From Ideonella oryzae (GTDB lineage Bacteria; Pseudomonadota; Gammaproteobacteria; Burkholderiales; Burkholderiaceae_C), in NCBI RefSeq assembly GCF_024055665.1, contig NZ_JAMXMC010000001.1, positions 482,337-546,336 on the forward strand: a DNA stretch of 64,000 nucleotides, in the 5' to 3' direction. Of the stretch, positions 44,496 to 53,996 are shown piece after piece. The stretch's first letter is position 1. The number at the start of each line of letters is the position of its first letter. The translations under genes and the position numbers were made by a program. The notes under the pieces were generated by a model. It searched no databases. It was not told the DNA's origin and saw only the letters and a list, made by a program, of their open reading frames with translations.

Positions 44496-45395
44496 TCATT
44501 GTCGGAGCGATGCGTCACGCGCCAGTGCCAGAAAGTTTCCGACCTGTGGCAGCGCCAGCTTGCGCCGGTGCGCCAACGCCAGGCGGGCAATGGGCTGCAC
44601 GCCAGCCAGGGGCCGGTACTCCACCCCGGCCAAGGCGAACTGGCCCATCGAGGCCGGCACGACCGTAACGCCGGTTTCTGCCGCCACCAGCGCCAGGGCG
44701 GACGAGAGCTGGGGCGCATGCGGCCCGAGTCGTGGCTCGAAGCCCGCCTGGCGGCAGGCCCCGACCACCGCATCATGCAGCGTCGCGCCAATGGGCCGCG
44801 GTGTCAGGATGAACCATTCGTCGCGCAGATCCGTCAGGCGCAGCGTCTTGCGGCGCACCTGCAACAGCGCATGGCCGGCCGGCAGGGCAGCGATCATCGG
44901 CTCGTCGGGCAGGGCATGCAGGGTCAGGTCACGGGCCTCGGCGCCATCGGGCCGCAGAAAGGCCAGGTCCAGCCGCCCCTCGCGCAGGCGCTGGGCCAGC
45001 AGGGCGCTGTTGTTCTCCTCGAGCTGCAGCTCCACCTGCGCGAACGCCCGCCGAAAAGCCCGGATGGCCTGCGTCACCCGCGGCAGCAGGATGGCCGAGG
45101 CCGTGAAGCCCAGGCGCAGGATGCCGGTCTCGCCACGGGCCGCCTGACGGGCGTGGTGCACCGCCGTGGCGGCCTGGGCGGGCATGTCGGCCACCTTGTC
45201 CAGGAAGGCCTGACCGGCCTCGGTCAGCACGGCCCCCTGGGGCACACGGTGGAACAGCCGCGCGCCCACCTCGTTCTCCAGATCGCGGATCTGCTGGCTC
45301 AGTGGCGGCTGGCCAATGCCCAGGCGCTCGGCCGCCCGGGTGAAGTTTCCCTCGGCGGCCACGGCCAGAAAGTAGCGGATGTGGCGCAGTTCCAT
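44496..45395 (-). CDS. LysR-family transcriptional regulator
   Basis: A 299-residue LysR regulator. The helix-turn-helix is ELRHIRYFLAVAAEGNFTRA followed by AERLGIGQPPLSQQIRDLE; the effector domain resembles the BenM/CatM branch (LRLGFTASAILLPRV). Its target is not clear: the flanking genes are the lipoprotein downstream and the DUF1348 gene upstream on the same strand. Confidence 0.9.
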   Translation of the reverse strand: MELRHIRYFLAVAAEGNFTRAAERLGIGQPPLSQQIRDLENEVGARLFHRVPQGAVLTEAGQAFLDKVADMPAQAATAVHHARQAARGETGILRLGFTASAILLPRVTQAIRAFRRAFAQVELQLEENNSALLAQRLREGRLDLAFLRPDGAEARDLTLHALPDEPMIAALPAGHALLQVRRKTLRLTDLRDEWFILTPRPIGATLHDAVVGACRQAGFEPRLGPHAPQLSSALALVAAETGVTVVPASMGQFALAGVEYRPLAGVQPIARLALAHRRKLALPQVGNFLALARDASLRQ

Positions 45396-45448
45396 GCGCA
45401 AGCCCCTCGGGGTTCAGGTGGACGGGGTCGATTGTCGCGTCGCCGGAC

Positions 45449-45916
45449 TCAGAGCCCCAGCTCGCTCAGGCCGGGGTGATCGTCGGGGCGGCGGCCCAGG
45501 GGCCAGTGGAACTCGCGGTCCGCCGCGGCGATGGGCTGGTCGTTGATGCTGGCATGGCGGCGCATCATCAGGCCCTGGTCGTCGAAGGCCCAGTTCTCGT
45601 TGCCGTGGCTGCGATACCACTGGCCCGCGTCGTCATGCCACTCGTAGACGAAGCGCACCGCGATGCGGTGGCTGTCGAAGGCCCACAGCTCCTTGATGAG
45701 GCGGTAGTCCAGCTCGCGCGACCACTTGCGCTCCAGCAGCGCCTGCGCCTGCTCGCGACCGACGGGGAACTCCACCCGGTTGCGCCAACGGGTGTCCGGG
45801 CTGTAGGCCAGCACCACCCGGGCCGGATCCCGGGTGTTCCAGGCGTCTTCGGCCAGGCGGATCTTCTGGATGGCCGTCTCGCGGGTGAAGGGCGGCAGAG
45901 GAGGACGTGCGCTCAT
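45449..45916 (-). CDS. DUF1348 (SnoaL-like/NTF2 fold) protein
   Basis: A 155-residue cytoplasmic protein of the DUF1348 family, with the typical [18 protein letters not shown] opening, [11 protein letters not shown] and [14 protein letters not shown] segments. Family members are compact cone-fold proteins without established function. It is divergent from a TetR regulator and its promoter spacer is covered by a perfect palindrome (45942-45959), so expression is very likely TetR-controlled. Confidence 0.87.
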   Translation of the reverse strand: MSARPPLPPFTRETAIQKIRLAEDAWNTRDPARVVLAYSPDTRWRNRVEFPVGREQAQALLERKWSRELDYRLIKELWAFDSHRIAVRFVYEWHDDAGQWYRSHGNENWAFDDQGLMMRRHASINDQPIAAADREFHWPLGRRPDDHPGLSELGL

Positions 45917-45938
45917 GGGGGGCTCCAGTGATTGAATC

Positions 45939-45966
45939 AATGTAGACAGATCTGTCTACTTTTCAA
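45939..45966 (-). promoter_or_regulatory. Promoter of the DUF1348 gene with TetR operator 1
   Basis: Reading leftward, TTGAAA (45966-45961) and TACATT (45944-45939) are 16 bp apart. The spacer is filled by GTAGACAGATCTGTCTAC (45942-45959), an 18-bp perfect palindrome matching the size of TetR-family operators. Confidence 0.55.
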
Positions 45967-45978
45967 GTCTAGGCACAA

Positions 45979-45994
45979 TAGACAGACCTGTCTA
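45979..45994. promoter_or_regulatory. TetR operator 2
   Basis: TAGACAG-AC-CTGTCTA, a 7-bp perfect inverted repeat with the same half-site as operator 1, centred 36 bp from it and 14 bp before the TetR ATG. It should give autoregulation. Confidence 0.6.
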
Positions 45995-46007
45995 CACTGC
46001 CCCCACC

Positions 46008-46619
46008 ATGCAGATGCTTGAACACGAGGACGTGGCCGCCCTGCCCGCGCGCGAGCGGATCCTGGAGACCGCGCACCGGCTGTTCTACCGCGAAGGCATC
46101 CGAGCCACCGGCGTGGATGCGGTGATCGCCGCGGCCGGGGTCACCAAGGTCACCTTCTACCGGCACTTCCCCAGCAAGAGCGAGCTGATCGACGCCGTGC
46201 TGACGCTGCGCCACGGGCGATGGATGGAGTGGTTCAGTTCAGCCCTGCAGCGCCATGCACGGCGCCTGCCCCTGCCCCGCGCGCTGGCGGCCACGCTGCG
46301 CGAGTGGCTGAGCCGCCCCGACTTCCGGGGCTGCGCCTTCATCAACGCCGCGGTCGAGTGGGGAGGCAGCGAGCCCGCGGTGCGGCAACAGGCCGCCCAG
46401 CACAAGCAGGCGATGACCGCGGCCATCGCCCAGCACCTGCCCGACACGCCGCGCCGCGCAGCCCTGGCGCAGGCGCTGAGCCTGGCGGTGGACGGCTGCA
46501 TCGTGCAGGCGCAGATCCACGCCGGCGTGCCGCGGGACATCCAGGCCAGCCTGAATGCGCTGACCCTGCTGGCGCAGGCCCTGCTGCCCGAGGACACCAC
46601 CGCCGCGGCCGACGCCTGA
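46008..46619 (+). CDS. TetR-family regulator (divergent from DUF1348)
   Basis: A 203-residue TetR regulator with helix-turn-helix in GVDAVIAAAGVTKVTFYRHF followed by PSKSELIDAV. The ligand domain has DFRGCAFINAAVEWG, a pattern common in stress- or solvent-responsive TetR proteins. Two palindromes with half-site TAGACAG lie between it and the DUF1348 gene, strong evidence for divergent control. Confidence 0.9.
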   Translation: MQMLEHEDVAALPARERILETAHRLFYREGIRATGVDAVIAAAGVTKVTFYRHFPSKSELIDAVLTLRHGRWMEWFSSALQRHARRLPLPRALAATLREWLSRPDFRGCAFINAAVEWGGSEPAVRQQAAQHKQAMTAAIAQHLPDTPRRAALAQALSLAVDGCIVQAQIHAGVPRDIQASLNALTLLAQALLPEDTTAAADA

Positions 46620-46633
46620 GCGGCGCGGCGCCC

Positions 46634-47170
46634 TCAGCCCAGGGCGCGCAGAACGGCGGGCGCGATGCGCCGGTGCATGGGCGCCACCGGCAGCATGTAC
46701 AGCCGCCCCAGCCAGTTGTGGACATGGACCACGGTAGTGATGGTGACCACCGCCGGGCCGGTCTGCGTGGCCGCCCCGACCCCGGTGGTGTGCACCGACA
46801 ACACCACCTCCAGGTGGCGGTCCCGGTCGCCCAGCAGCACCTCGTCGGGGTGGTTCTCCAGCAGCGTGAAGATGCCCACGCGGTCGCCGGGCCGGTAGTC
46901 CTGCAAGGGCCGTTGCGGGTCCAGGTCGGACAGGCCGCCCAGGTCCTTCAGGCCGAACCAGCGCACCACCCGGTTGCGCAGACGCATGCAGGCTTCCACC
47001 CAGGCGGGCGTGGCGCGCACAGCCTTGAGGAACTGGCCCAGTGCGCTCAGGCCCGGCTCGGCGGCGGAAACAGCCCAGGCATCGGCGAAATCGGCCCCGG
47101 CAAGCCGGGATCCAATCCGGCTGCCCGGCGGTGGTGCGACAAGACGGGGCATGGCCGCAGGTGATGTCAT
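46634..47170 (-). CDS. DUF2867 family protein
   Basis: A 178-residue protein of the DUF2867 family: DFADAWAV near the N terminus, a central RNRVVRWFGLKDLGGL and a C-terminal VVHVHNWLGRLYMLPVAPMHRRI. Function unknown; related domains are found attached to nucleotide-sugar epimerase-like proteins. Start codons at 47170 and 47152 are both possible. It is divergent from azlC with a 44-bp gap. Confidence 0.8.
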   Translation of the reverse strand: MTSPAAMPRLVAPPPGSRIGSRLAGADFADAWAVSAAEPGLSALGQFLKAVRATPAWVEACMRLRNRVVRWFGLKDLGGLSDLDPQRPLQDYRPGDRVGIFTLLENHPDEVLLGDRDRHLEVVLSVHTTGVGAATQTGPAVVTITTVVHVHNWLGRLYMLPVAPMHRRIAPAVLRALG

Positions 47171-47214
47171 GGGGAGGGACAATACCAGCCCTTTGTCCGC
47201 CAAGCCGTTCCCGG

Positions 47215-47928
47215 ATGTCACCTGCCGACGCTGCCCCACCCCCTGAACGCTCCCTGTCCCTGCTGAGCCTGACCACGCCGGTGGCCATGGGCTACATCCC
47301 GCTGGGCATGGTGTTCGGCTTTCTGTTCGTGCAGGCCGGAGGCGCCGCCTGGCTGGCGGTGCTCTCCAGCATCGTGGTCTACGCCGGCGCGGCCCAGTAC
47401 ATGATGGTGCCGATGCTCGCCGCGGGCCTGCCTGTGGGCGCCATTGCACTGGCCACCGCGGTCGTCAACCTGCGCCATGTGTTCTACGGTCTGTCCCTGC
47501 TGGACCGCCTGCCCGACCAGCGTGGCCTGCGCTGGATCCTGGCCTTCTGCCTGACGGACGAAACCTATTCCGTGCTGACCGCCCTGCCGCGCAGCACCCC
47601 GGGCAACCGCCTGATGGGGGTGGCCTTGCTCAACCAGGGCTGGTGGACACTGGGCACGGCCCTGGGCGCCCTGCTGGGCTCGCAGGTGCCGCTGAACCTG
47701 CAGGGGCTGGATTTCGTGCTGGCCGCCCTGTTCGGCGTGCTGACGGTGGAGCAGTGGCGGCAGCGCGACAGCGCCGCCCCGCTGTGGACCGCGCTGGCGG
47801 CCTATGCGGTGGCCCAGGCCGTGGCTCCCGCCCATGCCCTGGTCATCGCCATCGCCCTGAGCCTGGTGGTGGGCCTGGTGTGGCCCGGCCGCCCCCGCGC
47901 CGCCAGTCTGCCGGAGCACCAGGCATGA
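47215..47928 (+). CDS. azlC: AzlC-family branched-chain amino acid exporter, large subunit
   Basis: A 237-residue inner-membrane protein of the AzlC/YgaZ family, which with a small AzlD partner exports valine, leucine or similar compounds. The PLGMVFGFLFVQAGG and VYAGAAQYMMVPML segments in the first half are family hallmarks. Its stop overlaps the azlD start as ATGA, so the subunits are co-translated. Confidence 0.92.
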   Translation: MSPADAAPPPERSLSLLSLTTPVAMGYIPLGMVFGFLFVQAGGAAWLAVLSSIVVYAGAAQYMMVPMLAAGLPVGAIALATAVVNLRHVFYGLSLLDRLPDQRGLRWILAFCLTDETYSVLTALPRSTPGNRLMGVALLNQGWWTLGTALGALLGSQVPLNLQGLDFVLAALFGVLTVEQWRQRDSAAPLWTALAAYAVAQAVAPAHALVIAIALSLVVGLVWPGRPRAASLPEHQA

Positions 47929-48254
47929 ACGACACCCGCTACGTGATCTCGGTGATCGTGGCCATGGGCCTGGTCACCTTCGGCCTGCGGGCCCTGCCCT
48001 TCCTGGCGGCCCAGTGGCTGCAGCGGCACCGCTTCGTCCAGCGCCTGGGCCAGTTCCTGCCGCTGGCCATCATGACGCTGCTGCTGCTGCATTCGGTGGT
48101 GGGCTCGGCCCGCTCGCACGCCGGCCCGCCCTGGGCCGAGGCGCTGTCCATCACCCTGGTGCTCGGCCTGCAATGGTGGCGCGGCCATGCGCTGCTCAGC
48201 ATCCTGCTGGGCACCGGGCTGTACGTGCTGCTGCGCCAGGTGGCCCTGGGCTGA
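47925..48254 (+). CDS. azlD: AzlD-family branched-chain amino acid exporter, small subunit
   Basis: A 109-residue membrane protein with three to four hydrophobic segments and the GLVTFGLRALPFLA pattern of AzlD/YgaH. It overlaps azlC by 4 bp and forms the two-component exporter with it. No regulator of the Lrp type is adjacent. Confidence 0.9.
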   Translation: MNDTRYVISVIVAMGLVTFGLRALPFLAAQWLQRHRFVQRLGQFLPLAIMTLLLLHSVVGSARSHAGPPWAEALSITLVLGLQWWRGHALLSILLGTGLYVLLRQVALG

Positions 48255-48268
48255 CGCACGCCACGGCT

Positions 48269-49291
48269 TCAGATGAAGAGGCCGCTGTCGGTCTGCCCTT
48301 CTTCGTCCAGGGCCTTGCGGGCCCGCTTGGCCTTGAACATCCGTTCATCGGCCAGCGCCAGCAACTCGTCAGCACCGCAGGCGTCGCGCGGGAACTGGGC
48401 CACGCCCCAGCTGGCCGACAGGCGCAGCTGCAGCCCCGCCACCTCGAAAGGCCGAGCCAGGGCGGCCCGCAGGCGCTGCTCCAGGGCATAGATGTCATCG
48501 ACCTCGCCCGCATGAGAGAGCAGCACCGCAAACTCGTCGCCCCCCAGGCGCGCCACCAGCTCCCGATCACCCACGGTCTGGTTCAGGCGGGAGGCGAACT
48601 CCATCAAGGTGGCGTCGCCCGCGGCATGGCCATGGCCATCGTTGATCTGCTTGAGACCGTCCATGTCCAGCAGCATCACCGCCAGCCGGGCCTCTTGTCG
48701 CCGGGCCGCCGCGATGGCCGCATGCAGGCGGTCCATGAACAGGGCGCGGTTGGCCAGGCCGGTCAGGTCGTCATGGGTGGCGCGGTGGAACAGATCGCTC
48801 TCGCCGTAGCGGGTGGCCCAGTACATGGTGGTGCCCACCACGCGTGAGAGCAGACCGAGCACCGCCGCGTCGCCGTCCGAAAAGTGGCCAGGCTCGCTGG
48901 AAAAGGCCTTGAGCACGCCCACGCATTGGCCCCGGTGGGACAGCGGCACGACGACCATCGAGCGCACACCCACGGCCTCACAGGCGGCCAGGTCCACCCG
49001 GTCGTCGACGAGTGTGTCATCGCACTTCAGCCAGCTGCCGGTGGCAATGCACAGGCCCGACAGGCTGTTTGCGCGGTCCACACGCCGGCCGAGTTGGCCA
49101 GAGGCACTGCCAGCCACCGCCCGGTAGACCATGCTGTCCCCATCGGCCAGCTCGATGGCAGCCCCCTGCGCCCGGACCAGGTCCAGCACCTTGCGGACCA
49201 CCAGATCCATGACGCCCGGCAAATCGAGCCCCAGCTCGGTCACCTCCCCATGCAGGTCGATGACATCAAGCAACACCCCAGCGGTCGTCAT
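48269..49291 (-). CDS. GAF-GGDEF diguanylate cyclase
   Basis: A 340-residue cytoplasmic signalling protein. The N-terminal two-fifths is a GAF sensor domain (LSGLCIATGSWLKCDDT, VPLSHRGQCVGVL). The C-terminal GGDEF domain has the intact active site LGGDEFAVLLS, preceded by DMDGLKQINDGHGHAAGD; it should make cyclic di-GMP. An RxxD inhibitory site four residues before GGDEF reads RELVARLGG and is not conserved, so product inhibition may be absent. ATG 49291 has GAGGGAG upstream. Confidence 0.92.
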   Translation of the reverse strand: MTTAGVLLDVIDLHGEVTELGLDLPGVMDLVVRKVLDLVRAQGAAIELADGDSMVYRAVAGSASGQLGRRVDRANSLSGLCIATGSWLKCDDTLVDDRVDLAACEAVGVRSMVVVPLSHRGQCVGVLKAFSSEPGHFSDGDAAVLGLLSRVVGTTMYWATRYGESDLFHRATHDDLTGLANRALFMDRLHAAIAAARRQEARLAVMLLDMDGLKQINDGHGHAAGDATLMEFASRLNQTVGDRELVARLGGDEFAVLLSHAGEVDDIYALEQRLRAALARPFEVAGLQLRLSASWGVAQFPRDACGADELLALADERMFKAKRARKALDEEGQTDSGLFI

Positions 49292-49381
49292 GACCACTCC
49301 CTCGTCGACAGCCAACTCCCTGTTCGCGGCACTCTGAGTTGCCCTCGCCAGGAGGCAGGTTACTCCATTTACAGGAATACC

Positions 49382-49403
49382 CTGACACCTAATCTGGGGT
49401 CAG
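49382..49403 (-). terminator. Stem-loop at the end of the ssuD operon
   Basis: CTGACACC-TAATCT-GGGGTCAG, 7 of 8 pairs, covering the stop codon of the flavoprotein gene. There is no T-run, so it may stabilise the mRNA end rather than terminate transcription. Confidence 0.3.
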
Positions 49404-50578
49404 CTGTACGACGTGGGGGGCGGCAGGCGTCCTTGCAGGTGGAAGTGCCCGATGTCACGCAGCTTGAGGTCGATGGGGTCGTGCAGGGTGTGCACCCGCG
49501 CATTGCGCCAGAAGCGGTCCAGGCCCAGCTTGGCGCTGGTCGCGCCCGGCCCGGTCAGCTCGAACACCTCGCTGGTCAGCGCCACGCCGGCGCGGTGGGC
49601 CAGCACCTTGGCCTCGGCCACCTCGATGGCCAGCACGCCGCGGGCGTCGGCGCTCAGCGCCTCTCCCTGGGCCAGGGCCGTCTCCAGGGCGACCTGGGCC
49701 GCATCGGTGGCCAGTTCCGCCGCGCGGATCTTCAGCCGCAGATCGGCCCAGCGGTGAGCCACCAGCGGCTCCTCCAGCACCTGGCCCGCGTTGCCGTTCA
49801 GCCAGGGCCGAGCACGCTCCTGCAGAAAGGTCAGTGCCTGAGCGTAGGCCCCCTGGGCCAGGCCCAGGTAGAGGTTGGTCAGCACCAGCTGGGCCAGCAG
49901 GGTGCGCAGCGTGCCGCGGGGCGTCGGCAACTGACCGGGCGCCTGCAGCACATCCGCGTCGGCCAGCCAGACCTCCTGGAAGGTCACGGTGCCGCTGTCG
50001 GTCTGGCGCTGGCCGAAGCTGTCCCAGTCCTCCTGCACCTGCACACCCGGCGCGCGGGTGGCCACATGTCCCACCAGCTGCAGCTCGCGGCCATCGGCCT
50101 GCGGGGCCACGGCCGACAGCAGCAGCCGGTCCGAGCCAACGGAACCGGAGGCATAGCTCTTGACCCCGTCCAGCCACCAACCGCCCTTGGCGCGGCGGGC
50201 CTTCAGGCGGGTGTCGCGCGGGTTCAGCGCATTGCCCCAGAACCAGTCTTCCTGCAGCGTGCGTGGGAGCAGATCGGCCTGCTGGGCCGGGCTGCCCCAG
50301 AGCTGGATGCTGGCGATCTGCAGGTTGTGGAAGGCATAGACATGGGTCAGCGCGCTGTCGGCCTGGGCCAGCCGGCGCAGCACCCGGTACTGCTCGGCAC
50401 AGCCCACGCCCCAGCCACCGGCCTCGCGCGGAATGACCAACGCCAGCAGACCGCTGCGGCGGATGGCCTCGCGCTCGGCCGCGGCATGGCCGCCGGCCCG
50501 GTCGCGCTGCGCGGCGGTGGCTGCCAGCTGCCGGGCCAGTTGTTCGGTGGCCGCAGCCACGTCAAAGGTGTCGCTCAT
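49400..50578 (-). CDS. SfnB/DszC-like acyl-CoA dehydrogenase-fold flavoprotein
   Basis: A 392-residue flavoprotein of the acyl-CoA dehydrogenase fold, in the branch that includes SfnB and DszC, which act in sulphur scavenging rather than beta-oxidation. The C terminus has RFWRNARVHTLHDP, shared almost exactly with the two related proteins at 57574 and 58877. The catalytic glutamate of true acyl-CoA dehydrogenases is not in its usual context. Last gene of the ssuD operon, 4 bp after the amidohydrolase. Probably uses reduced flavin and oxygen on an organosulphur or related compound. Confidence 0.85.
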   Translation of the reverse strand: MSDTFDVAAATEQLARQLAATAAQRDRAGGHAAAEREAIRRSGLLALVIPREAGGWGVGCAEQYRVLRRLAQADSALTHVYAFHNLQIASIQLWGSPAQQADLLPRTLQEDWFWGNALNPRDTRLKARRAKGGWWLDGVKSYASGSVGSDRLLLSAVAPQADGRELQLVGHVATRAPGVQVQEDWDSFGQRQTDSGTVTFQEVWLADADVLQAPGQLPTPRGTLRTLLAQLVLTNLYLGLAQGAYAQALTFLQERARPWLNGNAGQVLEEPLVAHRWADLRLKIRAAELATDAAQVALETALAQGEALSADARGVLAIEVAEAKVLAHRAGVALTSEVFELTGPGATSAKLGLDRFWRNARVHTLHDPIDLKLRDIGHFHLQGRLPPPTSYS

Positions 50579-50582
50579 GGGC

Positions 50583-51455
50583 TCAGTCCAGAATCTTCAG
50601 CAGGCGGGCCGCGTTGTCGTACAGCAGGCGCTCCAGCGCCGCGTCGGAAAAGCCCAGGGCCTGGGCGTCCTCCACCGACTGGCGGATGGGCCGGAAGGGG
50701 TAGGACGAGCCGAAGAGCAGCTGCTCGCCCAGGAAGCTGTTGGCCGCCTGCACCCAGGCGGCATGGCCGGGCTGGAACAGGTACATGTCGGGCACCAGGT
50801 GCACGTTCTCGTAGCGGAAGGCCACCCCAAGCGCCTGCTGCACATTGGGCCACCAGCCGTGGTAGCAGACGATGGGCAGCTGCGGGAAGGCCTGCGCCAC
50901 CCGGGCCAGCGGCGCGGGGTCGCTGTAGCGCAGGTCCGGCGTGGTGGGGCCGGTCATCAGGAACACCGGCACCTGCAGCGACTGGCAGAGCTCGTAGACC
51001 GGGAAGTAGGCCGGATCGTCGGCATGCCGCGGCGGGCTGCCGAAACCGGGCTCCAGGTCGATGCCCGCCAGCCCCAGTTGGCGCACGGCACGCTCGGCTT
51101 CGGCCAGGGCGGCATCCTGGCCCTGCAGCACCGGGTCCACCGCGCCCACGCCGATCAGCTCCCGGTGGCCCCGGACGATCTCGTGGATCGTGTCGTTGGG
51201 CAGGTGCTGGCTGGGCGTGTGCCGGCCCACCACCACCGCACGCGACAGGCCGCCCTCGCGCACCTCGGCCAGAAAGCCGGCCGGCGTGCGCGAGCGGATG
51301 AAGTGGCCATCGTCCCCTCGCGTTCCCACCCGCCGGTTGAGCCAGCGGGCCACGGCCTCACCCTCGGAGCCCGGTGTCTTGCCGAAGAAGTCGTGCAGGT
51401 AGGCCGGTCGGCAGCGCATGTCGATGACGCGCGGCCAGGCGTTCTCGGAACTCAT
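50583..51455 (-). CDS. Amidohydrolase-2-like TIM-barrel protein with altered metal site
   Basis: A 290-residue protein recognisable as amidohydrolase family 2 (TIM barrel) from [37 protein letters not shown] and the end FGSSYPFRP. The usual metal ligands are changed: the N-terminal DxHxH reads DMRCR, and the late GSD aspartate is serine. So it probably does not bind metal in the normal way. The gene is tightly placed between ssuD (ATGA overlap) and the flavoprotein gene, which points to a role in the same sulphonate or sulphone pathway. Confidence 0.8.
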   Translation of the reverse strand: MSSENAWPRVIDMRCRPAYLHDFFGKTPGSEGEAVARWLNRRVGTRGDDGHFIRSRTPAGFLAEVREGGLSRAVVVGRHTPSQHLPNDTIHEIVRGHRELIGVGAVDPVLQGQDAALAEAERAVRQLGLAGIDLEPGFGSPPRHADDPAYFPVYELCQSLQVPVFLMTGPTTPDLRYSDPAPLARVAQAFPQLPIVCYHGWWPNVQQALGVAFRYENVHLVPDMYLFQPGHAAWVQAANSFLGEQLLFGSSYPFRPIRQSVEDAQALGFSDAALERLLYDNAARLLKILD

Positions 51456-52597
51456 GCCTTGGCCGCCTCCGCTGTGGCCTGTCCGGCGCGAACATCGAAG
51501 GCGCCCCCGGTGATGGCGGCCTCGCGCAGCGTCACCGGCTGCTTGCCCGGCAGCAGCGGGAAGACCAACTCGGCAAAGCGGATGGCCTCTTCCAGGTGCG
51601 GGTAACCGGACAGCACGAAGCTGTCCACGCCCAGATCGACATATTCTTTCAGGCGCTGGGCCACCGTCTGCGGATCGCCCACCAGCGCCGTGCCGGCACC
51701 GCCACGCACCAGGCCCACGCCGGCCCACAGATTGGGGGCCACCTCCAGCTGGTCGCGCCGACCACCGTGCAGGGCGGCCATGCGGGCCTGGCCCACGCTG
51801 TCCATCTTGGCGTAGTTGCGCTGGGCCGCGGCAATGTCCTCGTCGCTGAGCTTGCTGATCAGCTTGTCGGCGGCGGCCCAGGCTTCGTCGTTCGTCTCGC
51901 GCACGATGACGTGCAGGCGCACGCCGAAGCGCACCGTGCGGCCGTGGCGGGCCGCGCGGGCCCGCACGTCGGCGATCTTCTCGGCCACCGCGGCCGGCGG
52001 CTCGCCCCAGGTGAGGTAGGCGTCCACATGCTTGGCCGCCAGCTCGTGGGCCGCGGGCGAGGAACCACCGAAATACAGCGGCGGGTAGGGTTGGGACACC
52101 GGTGGGAAGAAGTTCTGCGCGCCCTTGACCTGCACATGCTCGCCGTCAAAGTCCACCTTCTCGCCTTGCAGCACGCGCCGCCAGACGGTCAGGAACTCGT
52201 CGGCCGCGGTGTAGCGGGCGTCGTGGTCCAGGAAGACGCCATCGGCCGCCAGCTCGGTGGCGTCACCACCGGGCACCACGTTGAGCAACAGGCGGCCGTT
52301 GAGCGCCTGGTCCAGCGTGGCGGCCTGGCGGGCTGAGGCGGTGGGGCCCGACAGCGAGGTGCGCAGCGCCACCAGCAGCTTGATGCGCTGGGTCACCGGC
52401 ACCAGGCTGGCAGCGGTCACCCAGGGGTCCAGGCAGCTCGCGCCGGTGGGAATGAGCAGACCGTCGTAGCCCAGCTGCTCGGCCGTTACGGCGATCTGCC
52501 GCATGTAGGCGTTGGTGGCCGGGCGGCCGGAATCGGAGGTGCCGAGGTAGCGGGTGTCGCCCGAGGTGGGCAGGAACCAGAAAATGTCGAGGCTCAT
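51452..52597 (-). CDS. ssuD: FMNH2-dependent alkanesulfonate monooxygenase
   Basis: A 381-residue bacterial-luciferase-fold monooxygenase, the same length as E. coli SsuD, which releases sulphite from alkanesulphonates. Family stretches include [16 protein letters not shown] at the start, [27 protein letters not shown] and [25 protein letters not shown]. It needs reduced FMN from a partner reductase (SsuE), and none is encoded in the window. First gene of a three-gene leftward operon with overlapping starts. Confidence 0.93.
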   Translation of the reverse strand: MSLDIFWFLPTSGDTRYLGTSDSGRPATNAYMRQIAVTAEQLGYDGLLIPTGASCLDPWVTAASLVPVTQRIKLLVALRTSLSGPTASARQAATLDQALNGRLLLNVVPGGDATELAADGVFLDHDARYTAADEFLTVWRRVLQGEKVDFDGEHVQVKGAQNFFPPVSQPYPPLYFGGSSPAAHELAAKHVDAYLTWGEPPAAVAEKIADVRARAARHGRTVRFGVRLHVIVRETNDEAWAAADKLISKLSDEDIAAAQRNYAKMDSVGQARMAALHGGRRDQLEVAPNLWAGVGLVRGGAGTALVGDPQTVAQRLKEYVDLGVDSFVLSGYPHLEEAIRFAELVFPLLPGKQPVTLREAAITGGAFDVRAGQATAEAAKA

Positions 52598-52713
52598 GGG
52601 GTGATCCAGTCTGCGCCAATGGCGCCCAGAAAACCCATTGCACCCCAGGGGGCCTCGACAAGCCACGAAGCGATGCGCGCTTGCTTATCCGCTTCCCGCA
52701 GAAGCCGCGCGCG

Positions 52714-53748
52714 TCAGCGGCGCCCCTGCTTCAGGACGATCTGGTCATAGACGCCACCGTCGTCGAAGTGGGTCTTCTGCGCCTTCTTCCAGCCACCGAA
52801 CACCTCGGCCACGGTGAAGGTGTTGACCGGCGGAAAGTCCTTGGCGAAGGCCTTGAGCACCTTGGCGCTACGCGGGCGAAGGTGGTGGCGCGCGGCGATC
52901 GTCTGCCCCTCCTCGGACCACAGCCACTTCAGGTAGGCCTCGGCCACCGCACGGGTGCCACGGCGGTCCACCACCTTGTCGACCACCGACACCGGGTTCT
53001 CGGCCAGCACCGTCCAGCCGGGATAGACCACATCGAAGTCGTCGCCGAACTCGCTGCGGATCAGCGGCACCTCGCTCTCGAAGGTGGCCAGGGCATCGCC
53101 CATCTTGCGCTGGGCAAAAGTGGTGGTGGCGCCGCGCCCGCCGCCGTCCAGCACCGGCACGTTGGCGAAGATGCGCTCCACCAGCGCACGCGCCGCGGGC
53201 TCGCCCGCGCCGCCCTTGAGGGCCGCCCCCCAGGCCGCCAGGTAGCTGTAGCGCCCGTTGCCCGAGGTCTTGGGGTTGGGGATGATGACCGAGATGCCCG
53301 GCCGGCCCAGGTCCGTCCAGCTGCGGATGGCCTTCGGGTTGCCCTTGCGCACCAGGATCACGCTGACCGAGGCGGTGGGCGCGCTGTGGTCGGGCAGGCG
53401 GCTGGCCCAGTCGGCCGGCACCAGGCCGCCACGCTCGGCCAGGATGTCGATGTCGCTGTCCTGGTTCATGGTGATGACGTCGGCCTCCAGGCCATCGATC
53501 ACGCTGCGGGCCTGCTTGCTGGAGCCGCCATGGGACTGCCGCAGGTCCAGCGCCTGGCCGGCGGTCTTGAGCCAATGGGCCGCGAAGGCCGCGTTGTAGG
53601 CCTTGTAGAACTCGCGTGAGACGTCGTAGCTGACGTTGAGCAGGCTCACGGGAGCGGTGGACGCCGCGCGCGCCCAAGGGGCGAGGCTGGCGACAGCGGC
53701 AAGGCCCGCTCCCTGCAGGAGGCGGCGCCGACGGACAGAAAACGACAT
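52714..53748 (-). CDS. sbp: Sulfate/thiosulfate ABC transporter substrate-binding protein
   Basis: A 344-residue periplasmic sulphate-binding protein. The signal peptide has four arginines before a hydrophobic core, suggesting possible Tat export, with cleavage near ARAAS. Family motifs LLNVSYDVSREFY, HGGSSKQARSV, NPKTSGNGRYS and the end VFGGWKKAQKTHFDDGGVYDQI are all present. No CysT/CysW/CysA genes adjoin it, so it must share a transporter encoded elsewhere. It is divergent from the MetQ-like genes with a 248-bp gap in which I see no confident site. Confidence 0.92.
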   Translation of the reverse strand: MSFSVRRRRLLQGAGLAAVASLAPWARAASTAPVSLLNVSYDVSREFYKAYNAAFAAHWLKTAGQALDLRQSHGGSSKQARSVIDGLEADVITMNQDSDIDILAERGGLVPADWASRLPDHSAPTASVSVILVRKGNPKAIRSWTDLGRPGISVIIPNPKTSGNGRYSYLAAWGAALKGGAGEPAARALVERIFANVPVLDGGGRGATTTFAQRKMGDALATFESEVPLIRSEFGDDFDVVYPGWTVLAENPVSVVDKVVDRRGTRAVAEAYLKWLWSEEGQTIAARHHLRPRSAKVLKAFAKDFPPVNTFTVAEVFGGWKKAQKTHFDDGGVYDQIVLKQGRR

Positions 53749-53996
53749 GCGCAATTTCCGGATGACGGCCCGCGATGGCGGACCTTGGCCGGGCGATTCT
53801 GGTGGCCGCCGGCCCGGACCGGAACGATGGATTCGTCATGAGCTTGTGACCCGCAGGCACATGGGGCCGAGCGGCCATCACGCGGTCATGTACGCGCCAT
53901 CGCCATGCGCTTTCCGCGCATCCAAACGCGTTAATCGACGTGGTGCGGCGCAACGTGATGCGCTGCAATGAATGCGTCTTTGATCCGCATCACACC

